Of a stretch of DNA of 34,304 nucleotides, positions 23,720 through 33,234 are shown piece after piece; positions within the stretch are counted from its first letter, which is position 1, and each line of letters opens with the position of its first letter. Position numbers and translations under genes: made by a program. Source of the DNA: Roseofilum halophilum BLCC-M91 (lineage in GTDB: Bacteria; Cyanobacteriota; Cyanobacteriia; Cyanobacteriales; Desertifilaceae). Below the pieces are notes generated by a model. That model did not search any database, had not been told where the DNA came from, and was given only the letters and a program-made list of their open reading frames with translations. The stretch spans positions 1 through 34,304 of the forward strand of contig NZ_JAQPOK010000052.1 of the NCBI RefSeq assembly GCF_030068445.1, in the 5' to 3' direction.

Positions 23720-25099
23720 ATGATTTCACGACAGCTTGAGAACCACTGGGATGAATTTCTGTCGGCGCTGGAGGGAATCGAGTGGACGACGCAACCGAAT
23801 CAGGTGGCGAAATTGTCCCAGGATTATTTTCATTTTAGCCCAGTTTTACAGCCGTTGTTAGGGGAAAAACGGGCGGATGTGGTGGTGTTTCCCCTAAATG
23901 AAGCGCAAGTTTTACGGGTGGTTAAGGCTTGTGTAGCGTATAAAATTCCGGTGACGGTTAGGGGGGCGGGAACGGGAAATTATGGCCAATGTGTGCCCCT
24001 AGAGGGAGGGGTAGTTTTAGATTTAAAAAATATGAAAACTATCCTGGAAATCAAACCGGGATGGGTGAGAGCGGAACCGGGAGCCAAGTTAGCCCAAATT
24101 AATAAGTTAGCTTCTGAAATAGGTTGGGAGTTGCGGTTATTACCCTCAACCTATCGGACGGCAACCCTGGGGGGGTTTATTGCTGGGGGGAGTGGGGGAA
24201 TAGGCTCGATTTTATACGGATGGTTGGGCGATCGCGGCAATTTCCTCGCCGCCAAAGTCGTCACCCTCGAAGAGGAACCGCAAGTGCTGGAATTGCGAGG
24301 CGATGAAGTGCAACAAGTCAATCACGCCTATGGAACCAATGGCATTATCATTGAACTAGAAATGCCCTTAGCGCCAAGTTATCCCTGGGCTGAAGGTATT
24401 ATTGTTTTCTCTGAGTTTATGGCAGCAGCACGGTTTGGCCAACAGTTGGGAGAATCTGATGGTTTAATCGCTAAACTCATTAGTATTCACGCTTGGCCGA
24501 TTCCCTCCTATTTTACTGCTCTTCAACCCTATTTACTGGACGAACATCATGCCGTTTTGGTTATTTTCGATCAAAATGCGATGGAACCTCTAGAAGATTT
24601 GGTGAATGAATTTGAGGGAAAAATTACGTTTCTTTCTTGTAGGGCAAATAAAGTTCTCAACTTGGGCGAATTTACCTGGAATCATACGACTCTCCATGCT
24701 CGTGCAACCGACCCCAATTTAACCTATTTACAAAGTCGCTTTCCCTCCGATCCCAAATTGGAGTTAGTGCAACGGTTCTATGAGCATTATGGGGAAGAAG
24801 TGATGATCCATTTAGAAATTGTCCGTTACCAAGGGCAAGTTTCTCCCTGTGGGTTGCAGGTGGTGCGGTTTACGACTGAGGAGCGGTTGCAGGAAATTAT
24901 GGGCGATCTCCAGAATCATGGTATTGCCATCTTCAATCCCCATACCTATATTTTAGAGGATGGGGGCAGCAGAACGATTAATCCCCTGCAAGTGAACTTT
25001 AAGCGCAAAGTCGATCCCTATGGACTATTAAACCCAGGAAAAATGCGCGGCTGGTGGGAGATGGGGGAGGAGGGGGGAGGAGTAAACCCATACCTTTAG
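23720..25099 (+). CDS. FAD-binding oxidoreductase (GlcD/D-lactate dehydrogenase-like)
   Basis: A 459-residue protein of the PCMH-type FAD oxidase family. The FAD-binding domain comes first, with RGAGTGNYGQCVPLEGGVVL (around residues 79-99), LRLLPSTYRTATLGGFIAGG, GGIGSILYGWLGD and YGTNGIIIELE. The C-terminal substrate-binding part ends with NPHTYILEDGG and a DPYGLLNPGKMRGWW segment that is typical for the family. Members oxidise 2-hydroxy acids such as glycolate or D-lactate; the substrate cannot be assigned. The ATG at 23720 is preferred over the adjacent TTG at 23717. The final residues (GEEGGGVNPYL) are a divergent tail. No pathway partner is adjacent. Confidence 0.88.
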   Translation: MISRQLENHWDEFLSALEGIEWTTQPNQVAKLSQDYFHFSPVLQPLLGEKRADVVVFPLNEAQVLRVVKACVAYKIPVTVRGAGTGNYGQCVPLEGGVVLDLKNMKTILEIKPGWVRAEPGAKLAQINKLASEIGWELRLLPSTYRTATLGGFIAGGSGGIGSILYGWLGDRGNFLAAKVVTLEEEPQVLELRGDEVQQVNHAYGTNGIIIELEMPLAPSYPWAEGIIVFSEFMAAARFGQQLGESDGLIAKLISIHAWPIPSYFTALQPYLLDEHHAVLVIFDQNAMEPLEDLVNEFEGKITFLSCRANKVLNLGEFTWNHTTLHARATDPNLTYLQSRFPSDPKLELVQRFYEHYGEEVMIHLEIVRYQGQVSPCGLQVVRFTTEERLQEIMGDLQNHGIAIFNPHTYILEDGGSRTINPLQVNFKRKVDPYGLLNPGKMRGWWEMGEEGGGVNPYL

Positions 25100-25311
25100 A
25101 GAGGACTAAGACATTGGATATTTCTAAGAAACATGTCGGACTTTTTCTGGTGACAATGGAGTAAGTTAATGACCGATGATGTGAAGAACTTGGAAAAAAT
25201 ACTCAATAAACTACTTGATATGAAAAAGTCCTGAGTTTGACGAAGTGCGATGGATGGCCAGTTGCTGTAAGTCACTGCAACTGTTACAGATCCTTTAGGA
25301 CGGTGAGTATG
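25100..25311. other. Intergenic region with a possible 21-codon frame
   Basis: Between two convergent genes. An ATG at 25169 opens a 21-residue frame (MTDDVKNLEKILNKLLDMKK and Ser) ending at 25234. No ribosome binding site, hairpin terminator or repeat was seen. The frame may be a chance ORF or the remnant of a lost gene. I assign no function. Confidence 0.3.
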
Positions 25312-27027
25312 TCAATGATGAATCGTTTTCACGGATAAAGAGCGCAGTCGATTAAAGGCTGCTGCTAATTCAAAGGGGCGAAATTCGACTAGGTTGCCTT
25401 CCCGAAACCGGGTTAGCACGTCTAACCCTCCCTGGTCAATGTCGGCGAAAATGGCTTCTAGGGTTTCTGCGAGGGTGTGTTGGCCGTCGAGATAGTTTTC
25501 TTTAGCATAAACCATGGCTTCGGCGATCGCCTTTAACTGCCCGACTTCTACTAATTGCTCTACATCGGCTAAGTCAATGGAGTCTGCACCAAAGACAACT
25601 TGATTCACATCCCTGACCTTGAGCTTCACCGGTTTATGTCCCTGACTGGGGTCTACACTCGCTCCAATGGGGATGCGAGAGGAAATTTGCCCAAAATGGT
25701 CTCCGCCTTCGATTTGCCGCTCTGTGGGGTGTTTTTCGGCGATCGCCTGGGCTGCTTCCGTCAGGTCTTTGGGGACAAAATGATTCATCGCAATGACGGT
25801 ATCGGCAACGTCAAAATAGTCTCCACTACCGCCAATCACCAACAGGGTAGACACGCCATAATCGCTATAGAGTTGGCGCACTTTATCGATGAGGGGGGTA
25901 ATGGGTTCGGAGGTTTTGGCAATTAAGGCTTGCATTCGCCGATCGCGGATCATAAAATTAGTGGCAGCCGTATCTTCATCGACCAAAAACAACTTCGTGC
26001 CTACTTCCAGCGCTTCGATCATATTCGCTGCTTGGGAGGTACTCCCACTCGCATTGGTGCTGGAAAAGGCACGAGTATCTAAGTTTTGCGGTAAATCCTG
26101 GATAAAGGGAGAAATATCCACCCCAGTGACAGCCCGGCCATCTTCTGCCCTAATCTTAACCGAGCGGCGATCGCTGACCACATATTCCCGACCATCTCCG
26201 GGAATATGATTATAAATCCCCAATTCGATCGCCTTCAATAGGGTCGATTTCCCATGGTATCCTCCCCCCACAATTAAGGTCACTCCCTGGGGAATTCCCA
26301 TTCCCGTAATTGCTCCCCGGTTCGGAGTCTCCAGAGTTACTCGCAGGGACTCCGGAGACTGAAAAGGAATGGCTCCATCTGCCAAAGCCCGTCGATCGAC
26401 CCCACTACGACGGGGTAAAATCGCCCCATCGGCCACAAAAGCGACTAAGTGATTTGGACTTAACTGCGATCGCAACACTTCTGCATCTTCCACGGTTTCA
26501 ATATGCCCTTGTAATTCCTCGGCTGACAAGTTCTCATACTTCAGGGATTGTGCTACAATTTCTGGTAAATCTTCACACAACAATTCCCCCGCCTGATAGC
26601 CCAAAATTCGCCGACCCTGGGCTGGTAAGCCTACGGTGAAACGGGCTTCAATCCCTTTTTCAGTTAAAATTATAGAAGTGCGAGATAACACCTCTTGACC
26701 GACGCGCAACATCTGAATCAGGCCACTATTTCCCGTCCCTCGGCGATCGCTAACCTGATGACAGACTTGACCAAATTGACGGGTTAAATAATCACAGAAG
26801 GCGATCGCCCGACTGCGGTTTTCATAGGTTTGTAGGGGAAAACCGGCCACCTCGTAGGAGACTAACACCCGTAGCTGACTCGGTGCAGCAAAAGGATCGC
26901 CCTGCACTCGGTCAATACAGAGCAGGAACTCTGGGAACTGGTAACGACCTCGAATATCTTTATATGCTTTATAACTGCGATCGTTCAATTGATGGAGCAG
27001 TTGACGTAAATGCAGTTGATCGGCCAT
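25312..27027 (-). CDS. ABC-class predicted ATPase (COG3044 type)
   Basis: A 571-residue stand-alone P-loop ATPase from the ATG at 27027, with MADQLHLRQLLHQLNDRSYK as the conserved N-terminus. The frame stays open to 27207 but would overlap the 27131 gene, so that start is rejected. Motifs are Walker A GGGYHGKST (about 254-262), a Q-loop-like segment, FSSTNASGSTSQAANMIEAL (signature-like), KLFLVDEDTAATNFMIRD (Walker B) and LLVIGGSGDYFDVAD. No transmembrane part is present. The family is widespread but uncharacterised; roles linked to RNA or DNA metabolism have been suggested only by analogy with other ABC-class ATPases. It lies downstream of the DUF3288-like gene. Confidence 0.85.
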   Translation of the reverse strand: MADQLHLRQLLHQLNDRSYKAYKDIRGRYQFPEFLLCIDRVQGDPFAAPSQLRVLVSYEVAGFPLQTYENRSRAIAFCDYLTRQFGQVCHQVSDRRGTGNSGLIQMLRVGQEVLSRTSIILTEKGIEARFTVGLPAQGRRILGYQAGELLCEDLPEIVAQSLKYENLSAEELQGHIETVEDAEVLRSQLSPNHLVAFVADGAILPRRSGVDRRALADGAIPFQSPESLRVTLETPNRGAITGMGIPQGVTLIVGGGYHGKSTLLKAIELGIYNHIPGDGREYVVSDRRSVKIRAEDGRAVTGVDISPFIQDLPQNLDTRAFSSTNASGSTSQAANMIEALEVGTKLFLVDEDTAATNFMIRDRRMQALIAKTSEPITPLIDKVRQLYSDYGVSTLLVIGGSGDYFDVADTVIAMNHFVPKDLTEAAQAIAEKHPTERQIEGGDHFGQISSRIPIGASVDPSQGHKPVKLKVRDVNQVVFGADSIDLADVEQLVEVGQLKAIAEAMVYAKENYLDGQHTLAETLEAIFADIDQGGLDVLTRFREGNLVEFRPFELAAAFNRLRSLSVKTIHH

Positions 27028-27072
27028 GGAAATGTGAAAAAAAAGAGCAAAAACACCCCTTAATTGTATAGT

Positions 27073-27115
27073 GCTTTGCGCGATCGTGCTTGGGCCGGAG
27101 GCGATCGCGCAAAGC
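27073..27115. repeat. 14-bp perfect inverted repeat containing HIP1 cores
   Basis: GCTTTGCGCGATCG (27073-27086) pairs perfectly with CGATCGCGCAAAGC (27102-27115) around a 15-base loop. It lies between the DUF3288-like gene and the ABC-class ATPase gene. There is no following T-run, so it is not a clear terminator; it could stabilise or stall a transcript. Confidence 0.7.
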
Positions 27116-27130
27116 AAGAAGTGAGTAACA

Positions 27131-27427
27131 TTAACTCCAATCTTCTTGTTGATCTCCTCCCCGTTTATAAACCCATCCTTGGCTATGAATGGCACGGGTT
27201 CGCTCAAATAAAGCTTCCTCGCTCAGGTTCCACTGTTGCAAAGCCAGGTCTAACTGCTGTTGCAGCTCTCTCGCTCCTGGAAAACCTTGGTAACGAATGC
27301 GCAACCGTGCTAACTCAGTTAAATGAAAATCTGTCGGCTCTCCAGAATGTTGCAGCAATTGATCCACAACCAGGCGATCGCGATCCTCACGGGGATGTTT
27401 TTGATCCTTTCCAGAATCCCTCTCCAT
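27131..27427 (-). CDS. Small cyanobacterial protein (DUF3288-like)
   Basis: A 98-residue protein with the block KDQKHPREDRDRLVVDQLLQ, then GEPTDFHLTELARLRIRYQG and FPGARELQQQLDLALQQWNL. This matches my memory of the cyanobacterial DUF3288 family, whose function is unknown. The C-terminus (YKRGGDQQEDWS) is variable. It is soluble with no catalytic motif visible. It sits 103 bp upstream of the ABC-class ATPase gene, same strand, and divergent from the ftsL-like/ftsI operon. The family name is a recollection, not a search result. Confidence 0.75.
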   Translation of the reverse strand: MERDSGKDQKHPREDRDRLVVDQLLQHSGEPTDFHLTELARLRIRYQGFPGARELQQQLDLALQQWNLSEEALFERTRAIHSQGWVYKRGGDQQEDWS

Positions 27428-27508
27428 AATGCCCTATTTTCAACCTCCATCAACGTCTGAAAGCGAGACAGTGCTATTGCGTTTCGCCCATAATATGACT
27501 AAATGGAA

Positions 27509-27530
27509 GTATTAACCCATGGGTTAATAC
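27509..27530. promoter_or_regulatory. 22-bp perfect palindrome upstream of the ftsL-like/ftsI genes
   Basis: The arm GTATTAACCCA is followed directly by its reverse complement. It lies 72 bp before the ftsL-like start (27602) and 82 bp before the divergent DUF3288-like start (27427), in the shared control region. A dyad of this length suggests an operator for a dimeric repressor or activator; no known consensus matches that I recall. Confidence 0.55.
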
Positions 27531-27601
27531 CAACATACCCATGCTTGGCTCGATCGCATGGCGATCGAGATTACTGAACACCTCCCAAACTTATTCAATT
27601 C

Positions 27602-28222
27602 ATGGTTGCTCTCAAATCTTTCCCCCATTCCTCTCCTCGTGGCCAGAGACCCCGTTTACACAACCCCAATCGTTCCAGACTGCGGTTAGTCTCTTCCCAA
27701 CCTTCTCAACTCCCGGCAACCACTGGCCGTAAAGCCTCTGCTGTCGTTGCTCCCTCCATAAACAAAAACCGTCGCCCGGGTTCCGGTCGGATCAACCCTG
27801 CTCCTGGGTCAATCCCTGAACCAGGTCAGGTTAAACGCCTAGATCCAGAGCGCAACCGCTTACCGAAAAGTGTCGTCGCTCTACAGGCGATCGAAAAAAT
27901 CGTCTTTGTCTGTACCCTAGGTTTAGGAGCGGCTACCCTGGGGATCTATAGTTTAACGGTGCAAAACCAACAACAATGGATGGCAAAATATAAACATCTA
28001 CAAAACCTACAGCGCTATGAGCGTCAATTGGTAACCGCCAGTGAAATCTTAAAAAATCGTATGGCCTCTCAAGCAGAAACCACCGATACGGGATTAGTTC
28101 CTCAAAATCCGGAAACTACGATTTTCCTCGATCCGGTTGAACAACGTCCCCACTCTACGGGGTCTCAACTGCCTGCGAATGTAGCCCCGGAACCTTTATC
28201 GTCGATCCCTTTAGGATATTAA
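27602..28222 (+). CDS. FtsL-like bitopic membrane protein
   Basis: A 206-residue protein with a long basic, proline-rich cytoplasmic N-terminus (1-98), one transmembrane helix (about 100-121, VFVCTLGLGAATLGIYSLTV) and then a coiled coil (QQQWMAKYKHLQNLQRYERQ). The polar C-terminal tail ends the protein. This topology and its position 40 bp before ftsI fit FtsL, which joins FtsB and the FtsW-FtsI synthase in the divisome. FtsL sequences diverge too strongly to confirm by eye, so the name is inferred from topology and position. The unusually long N-terminus is like other cyanobacterial versions (memory). Confidence 0.75.
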   Translation: MVALKSFPHSSPRGQRPRLHNPNRSRLRLVSSQPSQLPATTGRKASAVVAPSINKNRRPGSGRINPAPGSIPEPGQVKRLDPERNRLPKSVVALQAIEKIVFVCTLGLGAATLGIYSLTVQNQQQWMAKYKHLQNLQRYERQLVTASEILKNRMASQAETTDTGLVPQNPETTIFLDPVEQRPHSTGSQLPANVAPEPLSSIPLGY

Positions 28223-28261
28223 GGTTTGCGCTCTGAAACTCTAAGCCTCTAAACATAAATT

Positions 28262-30061
28262 ATGGCCTCAACTTCTCCGCCGAGCCAACGTAGTCCACAT
28301 CAGGTAATTGCTTCTGGTTTTTCTTCGAGAAAGCCCAGGAGAAAAATGGCCAGTGTCCCTCAGATGCGATCGGTGATCGTCTGGGGAGTGCTGATTGCTA
28401 GTTTATTGGGATTAAGCCTGAAACTCTTAACCTTACAAGTGATTGAGAGTTCACAGTTGCGCCAAAAAGCTCAAGAACAACAACGCAGTAAGGAATATCA
28501 AATCACACCCCGCCGTTCTATTGTCGATCGCCAAGGCCATTTTTTAGCCGTCGATCAACCCCGATTTACTTTGTATGCCCATCCCATTATGTTTAAAAAA
28601 CCGGCCCCAGAGATTGCTAGTCAACTCTCTGGAATTTTGGGTATACCGGTCGATCGACTCATGCAACGCTTTTTTGAAGGCGAAAGCGGTATCCAAATTC
28701 AGTATAGTGTGCCCGAAGATGCCGCCCGTCGGATTCAAGATTTATCCTTAGATGGCTTAGATCTCATGGCTTATCAAGAGCGGATCTATCCCCAAGAAGA
28801 CCTGGTATCTGAAGTCGTCGGTTATGTGAATATGGATCGTCTGGGCCAAACAGGGGTAGAAGCGGCCTATGGCAATATTCTGGAGCGCTCTAGTGAGTCG
28901 GTAGAAGTAACTCGCACCGGGGGCGGAGATATTTTACCTAGCCAAGGCTCAACCCCCCTGTTGAATGGGGATGCCCTACAATTACAATTAACCCTAGATA
29001 CTCGCCTGCAACGGGTGGCTCGGTTAGCTCTTTCTGAGCAAATGAAAAACTACCATGCCAAGCGCGGTACGGTAATTGTGATGAATGCATCCAATGGAGA
29101 ACTGTTGGCTTTGGTGCAATATCCGTCTTTTGATGCCAATAGTTATTGGCAAGCGGATTTAGGGTTGTTAAAAAATTGGGCGATTACGGATTTATACGAA
29201 CCGGGTTCAACCTTTAAGCCGATTAATGTGGCGATCGCCTTAGAAGCAGATGCCATTGAACCTGGCGATCGGTTTTACGATCCAGGACAGATTTATATTG
29301 GTCAATGGCCGATTCAAAATTATGACTTTGATTATAATGGCGGCAGAGGAGTCTCAAATCTGACTGATATTATCAAATATTCCAGTAATGTCGCCATGGT
29401 TAGAATTGTCCAACAGATGAAGCCAGAAGTCTTTTATGACGGGCTGGAAAATCTGGGACTTTCATCGCTCACGGGAGTCGATTTACCGGGTGAGACGGCC
29501 AGTTATCTCAAACCCAAAGAACAGTTTGTGAATTCAGCCATTGAGCCAGCCGTGGCTGCTTTTGGTCAGGGATTATCTTTGACTCCCCTCAAGTTGGCCC
29601 AACTCCATGCCACATTGGCCAATGGGGGATTTCTCGTTACTCCCCATGTGGTTAAAGGACTCAGGGATGTGCAAGGACAATTGCACTATACCCCCAATTT
29701 TGAACCGCCCCGTAGGGTGTTTTCTGAAGAAACGGCTGAAGCAGTGTTGGCCATGATGGAAGCGGTGGTGGATGGAGGGAGCGGCAAGGCGGCCCATATT
29801 CCTAATTATAGGGTGGCAGGTAAGACGGGAACCGCTCAGAAGGCGGCTGCCAGTGGTGGGTATTATGAGTCTGCTAAAATTACAAGCTTTGTCGGTATTT
29901 TATCGGATGGCCCCTATGTAGTCGTAGCGGTGGTGGATGAACCGCAAGGTGGAGGAGCCTTTGGGGGTACAGTATCGGCTCCAATTGTTAAATCGGTGAT
30001 GGAAGCCCTGATTCCGATGGAGAAGATTCCCCCTTCTACTCTATCGACGAGCAATCCCTAG
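28262..30061 (+). CDS. ftsI: Peptidoglycan D,D-transpeptidase FtsI (class B PBP)
   Basis: A 599-residue class B penicillin-binding protein that cross-links septal peptidoglycan at the cytoplasmic membrane. A single N-terminal anchor spans about 38-61 (VIVWGVLIASLLGLSLKLL), followed by the pedestal domain (RRSIVDRQGHFLAVD). The transpeptidase domain carries all three motifs: SxxK as STFK (Ser316, Lys319), SxN as SSN (374-376) and KTGTAQ (521-523). No PASTA repeats are present at the C-terminus. It is likely co-transcribed with the ftsL-like gene. The C-terminal stop is seven bases from the convergent 30068 gene. Confidence 0.95.
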   Translation: MASTSPPSQRSPHQVIASGFSSRKPRRKMASVPQMRSVIVWGVLIASLLGLSLKLLTLQVIESSQLRQKAQEQQRSKEYQITPRRSIVDRQGHFLAVDQPRFTLYAHPIMFKKPAPEIASQLSGILGIPVDRLMQRFFEGESGIQIQYSVPEDAARRIQDLSLDGLDLMAYQERIYPQEDLVSEVVGYVNMDRLGQTGVEAAYGNILERSSESVEVTRTGGGDILPSQGSTPLLNGDALQLQLTLDTRLQRVARLALSEQMKNYHAKRGTVIVMNASNGELLALVQYPSFDANSYWQADLGLLKNWAITDLYEPGSTFKPINVAIALEADAIEPGDRFYDPGQIYIGQWPIQNYDFDYNGGRGVSNLTDIIKYSSNVAMVRIVQQMKPEVFYDGLENLGLSSLTGVDLPGETASYLKPKEQFVNSAIEPAVAAFGQGLSLTPLKLAQLHATLANGGFLVTPHVVKGLRDVQGQLHYTPNFEPPRRVFSEETAEAVLAMMEAVVDGGSGKAAHIPNYRVAGKTGTAQKAAASGGYYESAKITSFVGILSDGPYVVVAVVDEPQGGGAFGGTVSAPIVKSVMEALIPMEKIPPSTLSTSNP

Positions 30062-30067
30062 GCGATC

Positions 30068-31096
30068 CTATCCGCGAAAGGATCGAGTCCAGCGAGTCAG
30101 CCGCCAAATAAAGGTAAAACCTAATACGCCCCAAATGCCTCCGAGCAGTCCTAGGGGTGGGTCGGGTTGTGGATTAGAAATCGGAGGGGCACTGAGGAAG
30201 GGTTGGGCGATCGATGTGGCGGAATTCACCTTTAGGGTGCGTTGTGCGCCTAGGGTTAGGGTTGTTGGGTTGTTGGTTGGGGCGGTTGGCCATTGTTGAA
30301 GGTTGCCTTGACTGATGCTCAGGGCAGCACCGAAGCCAAACAGGGTTAAAACGCCATAGAAACTGGCGAGTACCAGAGATCCCCAAGAAAGGAATCGTAA
30401 CCAATAGAGGTGATGCCGAGAAACATAGCCTTGCTGACGGTAAAAGACGAGGATGAGTCCGATGAGAGGCATCCAAACGATATCAATTAAGTGATGGGCC
30501 AGATCCAGGCGATCGAGCAGGGAGGCGGGATTAACGTGAATCAGGTATTCTAGTGCTTTGAATAGGGTCAGCAGGAGTAAACTATATCCTCCCCATTGGA
30601 GTAATTGATAGGATTTTTCTTCAACTCGACTCGATAGATATAGGCCATCCCGTGAGTTAGGAAAGGCTTGTGAAGAGTGGGTTGTTGAGTCGGCCGGTAG
30701 GGTGTGATAATGGTTTTCGAGTTCGGTCAGTAGGGTTTTGGTTTCGCTGTATTGGGGGTGGTGGGGTTCGATTGAGAAGAGCTTCAGGGCGACTTGGTAA
30801 CTGGCGATCGCAATTTCACAATAGAGACGATGATCCCCTTGGGGACAAGAAGCAATCAGTTCAGCAAAGCGACAGAGGGTTTGGGCTAAACTGATGGCGG
30901 TGCTGGGTTTGGAAGCCGTGCCTTTTTCCGTAGCCCAAGTGGTTAATTCTTGGGCAAACTGGGCGTTGAGTAGGCTGGCGTTACGTTCTAACAGGGGGTA
31001 GATGACTTGGCGATCGCCTGGATTATTATGGATGGCTTTGAGCAGTTGACGCAAGAGGGTCTGTTGTTGTTGGGAGAGGCTATCGGTTTTCATCAT
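30068..31096 (-). CDS. Hypothetical membrane protein, possibly HpsJ-like
   Basis: A 342-residue protein from the ATG at 31096 (upstream GTG codons at 31102 and 31099 also possible). Residues 1-165 are a soluble helical domain. Then come three hydrophobic segments (YSLLLLTLFKALEYLIHV, DIVWMPLIGLILVFY and FLSWGSLVLASFYGVLTLFG), a periplasmic-looking stretch, and a last TM segment (LGLLGGIWGVLGFTFIWRL). The middle section loosely resembles HpsJ-family proteins of cyanobacterial exopolysaccharide systems, but I am not sure. Neighbours (ftsI and dnaA) give no functional hint. Confidence 0.65.
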   Translation of the reverse strand: MMKTDSLSQQQQTLLRQLLKAIHNNPGDRQVIYPLLERNASLLNAQFAQELTTWATEKGTASKPSTAISLAQTLCRFAELIASCPQGDHRLYCEIAIASYQVALKLFSIEPHHPQYSETKTLLTELENHYHTLPADSTTHSSQAFPNSRDGLYLSSRVEEKSYQLLQWGGYSLLLLTLFKALEYLIHVNPASLLDRLDLAHHLIDIVWMPLIGLILVFYRQQGYVSRHHLYWLRFLSWGSLVLASFYGVLTLFGFGAALSISQGNLQQWPTAPTNNPTTLTLGAQRTLKVNSATSIAQPFLSAPPISNPQPDPPLGLLGGIWGVLGFTFIWRLTRWTRSFRG

Positions 31097-31199
31097 CACC
31101 ACAAGAAAAGGAGAGAGACTATAGAGGGCTTCAATATCACACGATCAAACTCCACAAATGATAGCAATGTCTCAGTCAAAAGTCTCAATTTTTCCCATG

Positions 31200-32567
31200 C
31201 TATTGGGAACGACTCACCAGGGTAATGCGATCGCCCAGTTGCCGCAGAACCTTTGACAAGTCTGGATCTTGTTCCCGTCGCTGCCCTACCTTATCGCAGC
31301 TATACATAACCGTTGTATGGTCTTTTCCTCCAAATTCTTCTCCAATTTTGGGTAAGCTTAAGTCTGTATACTGACGCATCAGGTACATACCGACTTGACG
31401 AGCCTGACTAATTTCCCTACGTCTTGAACTACCTTTTAAATCCTCTGGAGTCACCTGAAATTCTTCTGCAACTACAGCAATAATCACATCTGCCGAAACT
31501 TCTGCATGAGCTGCTGGGGGATTCAACACAGGGGCAATATTTTCGACAGTCATCGATAATCCCGAAATTGACATATAAGCCACGGTTCGGATTAATGCTC
31601 CTTCTAATTCTCGAATATTAGACGTATAGTTGGTCGCAATATATTCAATGACAGCTTGGGGTAAGTCTAAGTTTTCATACTCGGCCTTTTTTTGTAAAAT
31701 TGCCATTCGTGTTTCTAAGTCCGGGGGTTGGATATCCGCAACTAATCCCATCGAAAACCGCGAACACAGACGCTCTTGCAGTTGCGGCATTTGACTGGGA
31801 GGACGATCTGAGGCTAAAACAACTTGTTTTCCTGCTTCATGGAGAGTATTAAACGTATGAAAAAATTCTTCTTGGGTCGATTCTTGACCTTCAATAAATT
31901 GAATATCATCAACTAATAAAACATCTGCCGTTCGGTAATGATCGCGAAATCCTTGACGGCTATCTTGACGAATAGCCGTGATTAAATCATTGGTGAATTT
32001 TTCCGTAGAGACATAAAATACCTTAGCATCCGACCGAATTTTGAGTCGATAATGTCCAATCGCTTGCATCAAATGAGTTTTTCCCAGCCCCACACCCCCA
32101 TAGAGAAACAAAGGGTTAAAACTGAGAGGATTTTCTCGTCCTGGAGATTCAGCAACTGCCAAAGATGCGGCGTGAGCCATGCGATTATTGGAACCAACCA
32201 CAAAATGCTCGAATACATATTTAGGGTTCAGTTCAGTCGGCTTGGGGTAAGTGTAAGTTTTGGGAATAGCTGGATTTGAAGACCAGAAAGGACTTGAATT
32301 TTCAGAAGAGTTTTCTTGATTAGCAACGGTGATTTTAAGAGTCACCGAATGGCCTAAAATATCTTCTATTGTTGTTTTGATAATGTTAATATAGTTCGCT
32401 TGAAGCCAGTTCCGAGCAAAGAAGTTGGGAGTTTCCAGAATCAGACAATTGTCTTGCAAGTCAATTGCTTTTGCGGTTTTAATCCAAGTCTCAAATGTTG
32501 GCTGACTTAGTTTTTTTTCAAGTCGATCAAGGACTTGAGTCCACAGGCGATCGAGGGAATTTTCCAC
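31200..32567 (-). CDS. dnaA: Chromosomal replication initiator DnaA
   Basis: A 455-residue DnaA. Domain I is [20 protein letters not shown] (8-27), and a variable linker is rich in N, S and P. The AAA+ domain has Walker A GGVGLGKT (157-164), Walker [10 protein letters not shown] (216-224) and sensor segments. The C-terminal DNA-binding domain holds the signature [15 protein letters not shown]. The start is GTG at 32567 with GGGAGAG about eight bases upstream. dnaN is not next to it, as often in cyanobacteria. A lone TTTTCCACT (32560-32568) overlaps the start; no DnaA-box cluster is visible around the gene, so oriC cannot be placed here. DnaA is dispensable in some cyanobacteria (established knowledge). 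Confidence 0.96.
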   Translation of the reverse strand: MENSLDRLWTQVLDRLEKKLSQPTFETWIKTAKAIDLQDNCLILETPNFFARNWLQANYINIIKTTIEDILGHSVTLKITVANQENSSENSSPFWSSNPAIPKTYTYPKPTELNPKYVFEHFVVGSNNRMAHAASLAVAESPGRENPLSFNPLFLYGGVGLGKTHLMQAIGHYRLKIRSDAKVFYVSTEKFTNDLITAIRQDSRQGFRDHYRTADVLLVDDIQFIEGQESTQEEFFHTFNTLHEAGKQVVLASDRPPSQMPQLQERLCSRFSMGLVADIQPPDLETRMAILQKKAEYENLDLPQAVIEYIATNYTSNIRELEGALIRTVAYMSISGLSMTVENIAPVLNPPAAHAEVSADVIIAVVAEEFQVTPEDLKGSSRRREISQARQVGMYLMRQYTDLSLPKIGEEFGGKDHTTVMYSCDKVGQRREQDPDLSKVLRQLGDRITLVSRSQ

Positions 32568-32706
32568 TGCTCACTCTCCCAATTTATGGACTAGATAACC
32601 ATCTATCCTCGTAGATTTAAGTTAAAACTCACTAGACAACGAGTTTTTTAGTCTTCTTTGTCTTTCTAGATTCTACCCAGATTTTTCCCATTAGCCAAAG
32701 TCGCCT

Positions 32707-33234
32707 TTATGTAGATGGGCTTAACCGTTTTCTTAAGGAATTTGCCCGTGTCTTAGCCGTTTTGTTATTTGGATCTACTTTTAAGGCCTCATCGTAGCTT
32801 TCTAAGGCTTGTTTTGTCAAATTCTTTTTCTCATATGCAAACCCTAAGTTGTTCAAAGCAACCACATAATCAGGGGCAATTTTTAAGGCTTCTTTATACT
32901 GTCGTATAGCTACATCATACTGTTCTTTAGCTACATAGGCATAACCAAGTGCATTATAAACTAAAGCACTCTCTTGTTCTGGGATATCATCACACTTGAG
33001 CGATTTTTGAAAGAATTGAATGGCTTGGCTGTACAGTTTCTTATCGGAGTAAAGGCAGCCTAGCTCATAGTATTCCTCAGCCGTTCCTTGATTGGATTTC
33101 AGCTTTTTTTGTAACTGGGAAAACAGAGCTTCAGAACGCCGAGTTTTCAAGACTTGACGAAGGATAAACCAAGCTGAAACAGCTAAGAGAACTAGAAATA
33201 TAGAAAGATAAGCGATCGGCAGTGAAGTTTGCAT
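32707..33234 (-). CDS. Membrane-anchored TPR protein
   Basis: A 175-residue protein with an N-terminal hydrophobic anchor (residues 7-27, IAYLSIFLVLLAVSAWFIL) followed by about four TPR units, for example AEEYYELGCLYSDKKLYSQA, AYVAKEQYDVAIRQYKEALK and YVVALNNLGFAYEKKNLTKQ. It probably faces one side of the cytoplasmic or thylakoid membrane and serves as a binding scaffold. Partners are unknown. It is upstream of dnaA on the same strand, with a 139-bp gap that allows a separate promoter. Confidence 0.85.
   Translation of the reverse strand: MQTSLPIAYLSIFLVLLAVSAWFILRQVLKTRRSEALFSQLQKKLKSNQGTAEEYYELGCLYSDKKLYSQAIQFFQKSLKCDDIPEQESALVYNALGYAYVAKEQYDVAIRQYKEALKIAPDYVVALNNLGFAYEKKNLTKQALESYDEALKVDPNNKTAKTRANSLRKRLSPST

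Noticed and set aside
27028-27207. 60-residue extension at the N-terminus of the ABC-class ATPase
   Set aside because: It overlaps the DUF3288-like gene and the conserved family N-terminus begins at MADQLHL (27027).
32541-32706. Replication origin next to dnaA
   Set aside because: Only one near-match to a DnaA box (TTTTCCACT) was seen, overlapping the start codon; no cluster and no AT-rich unwinding element were evident.
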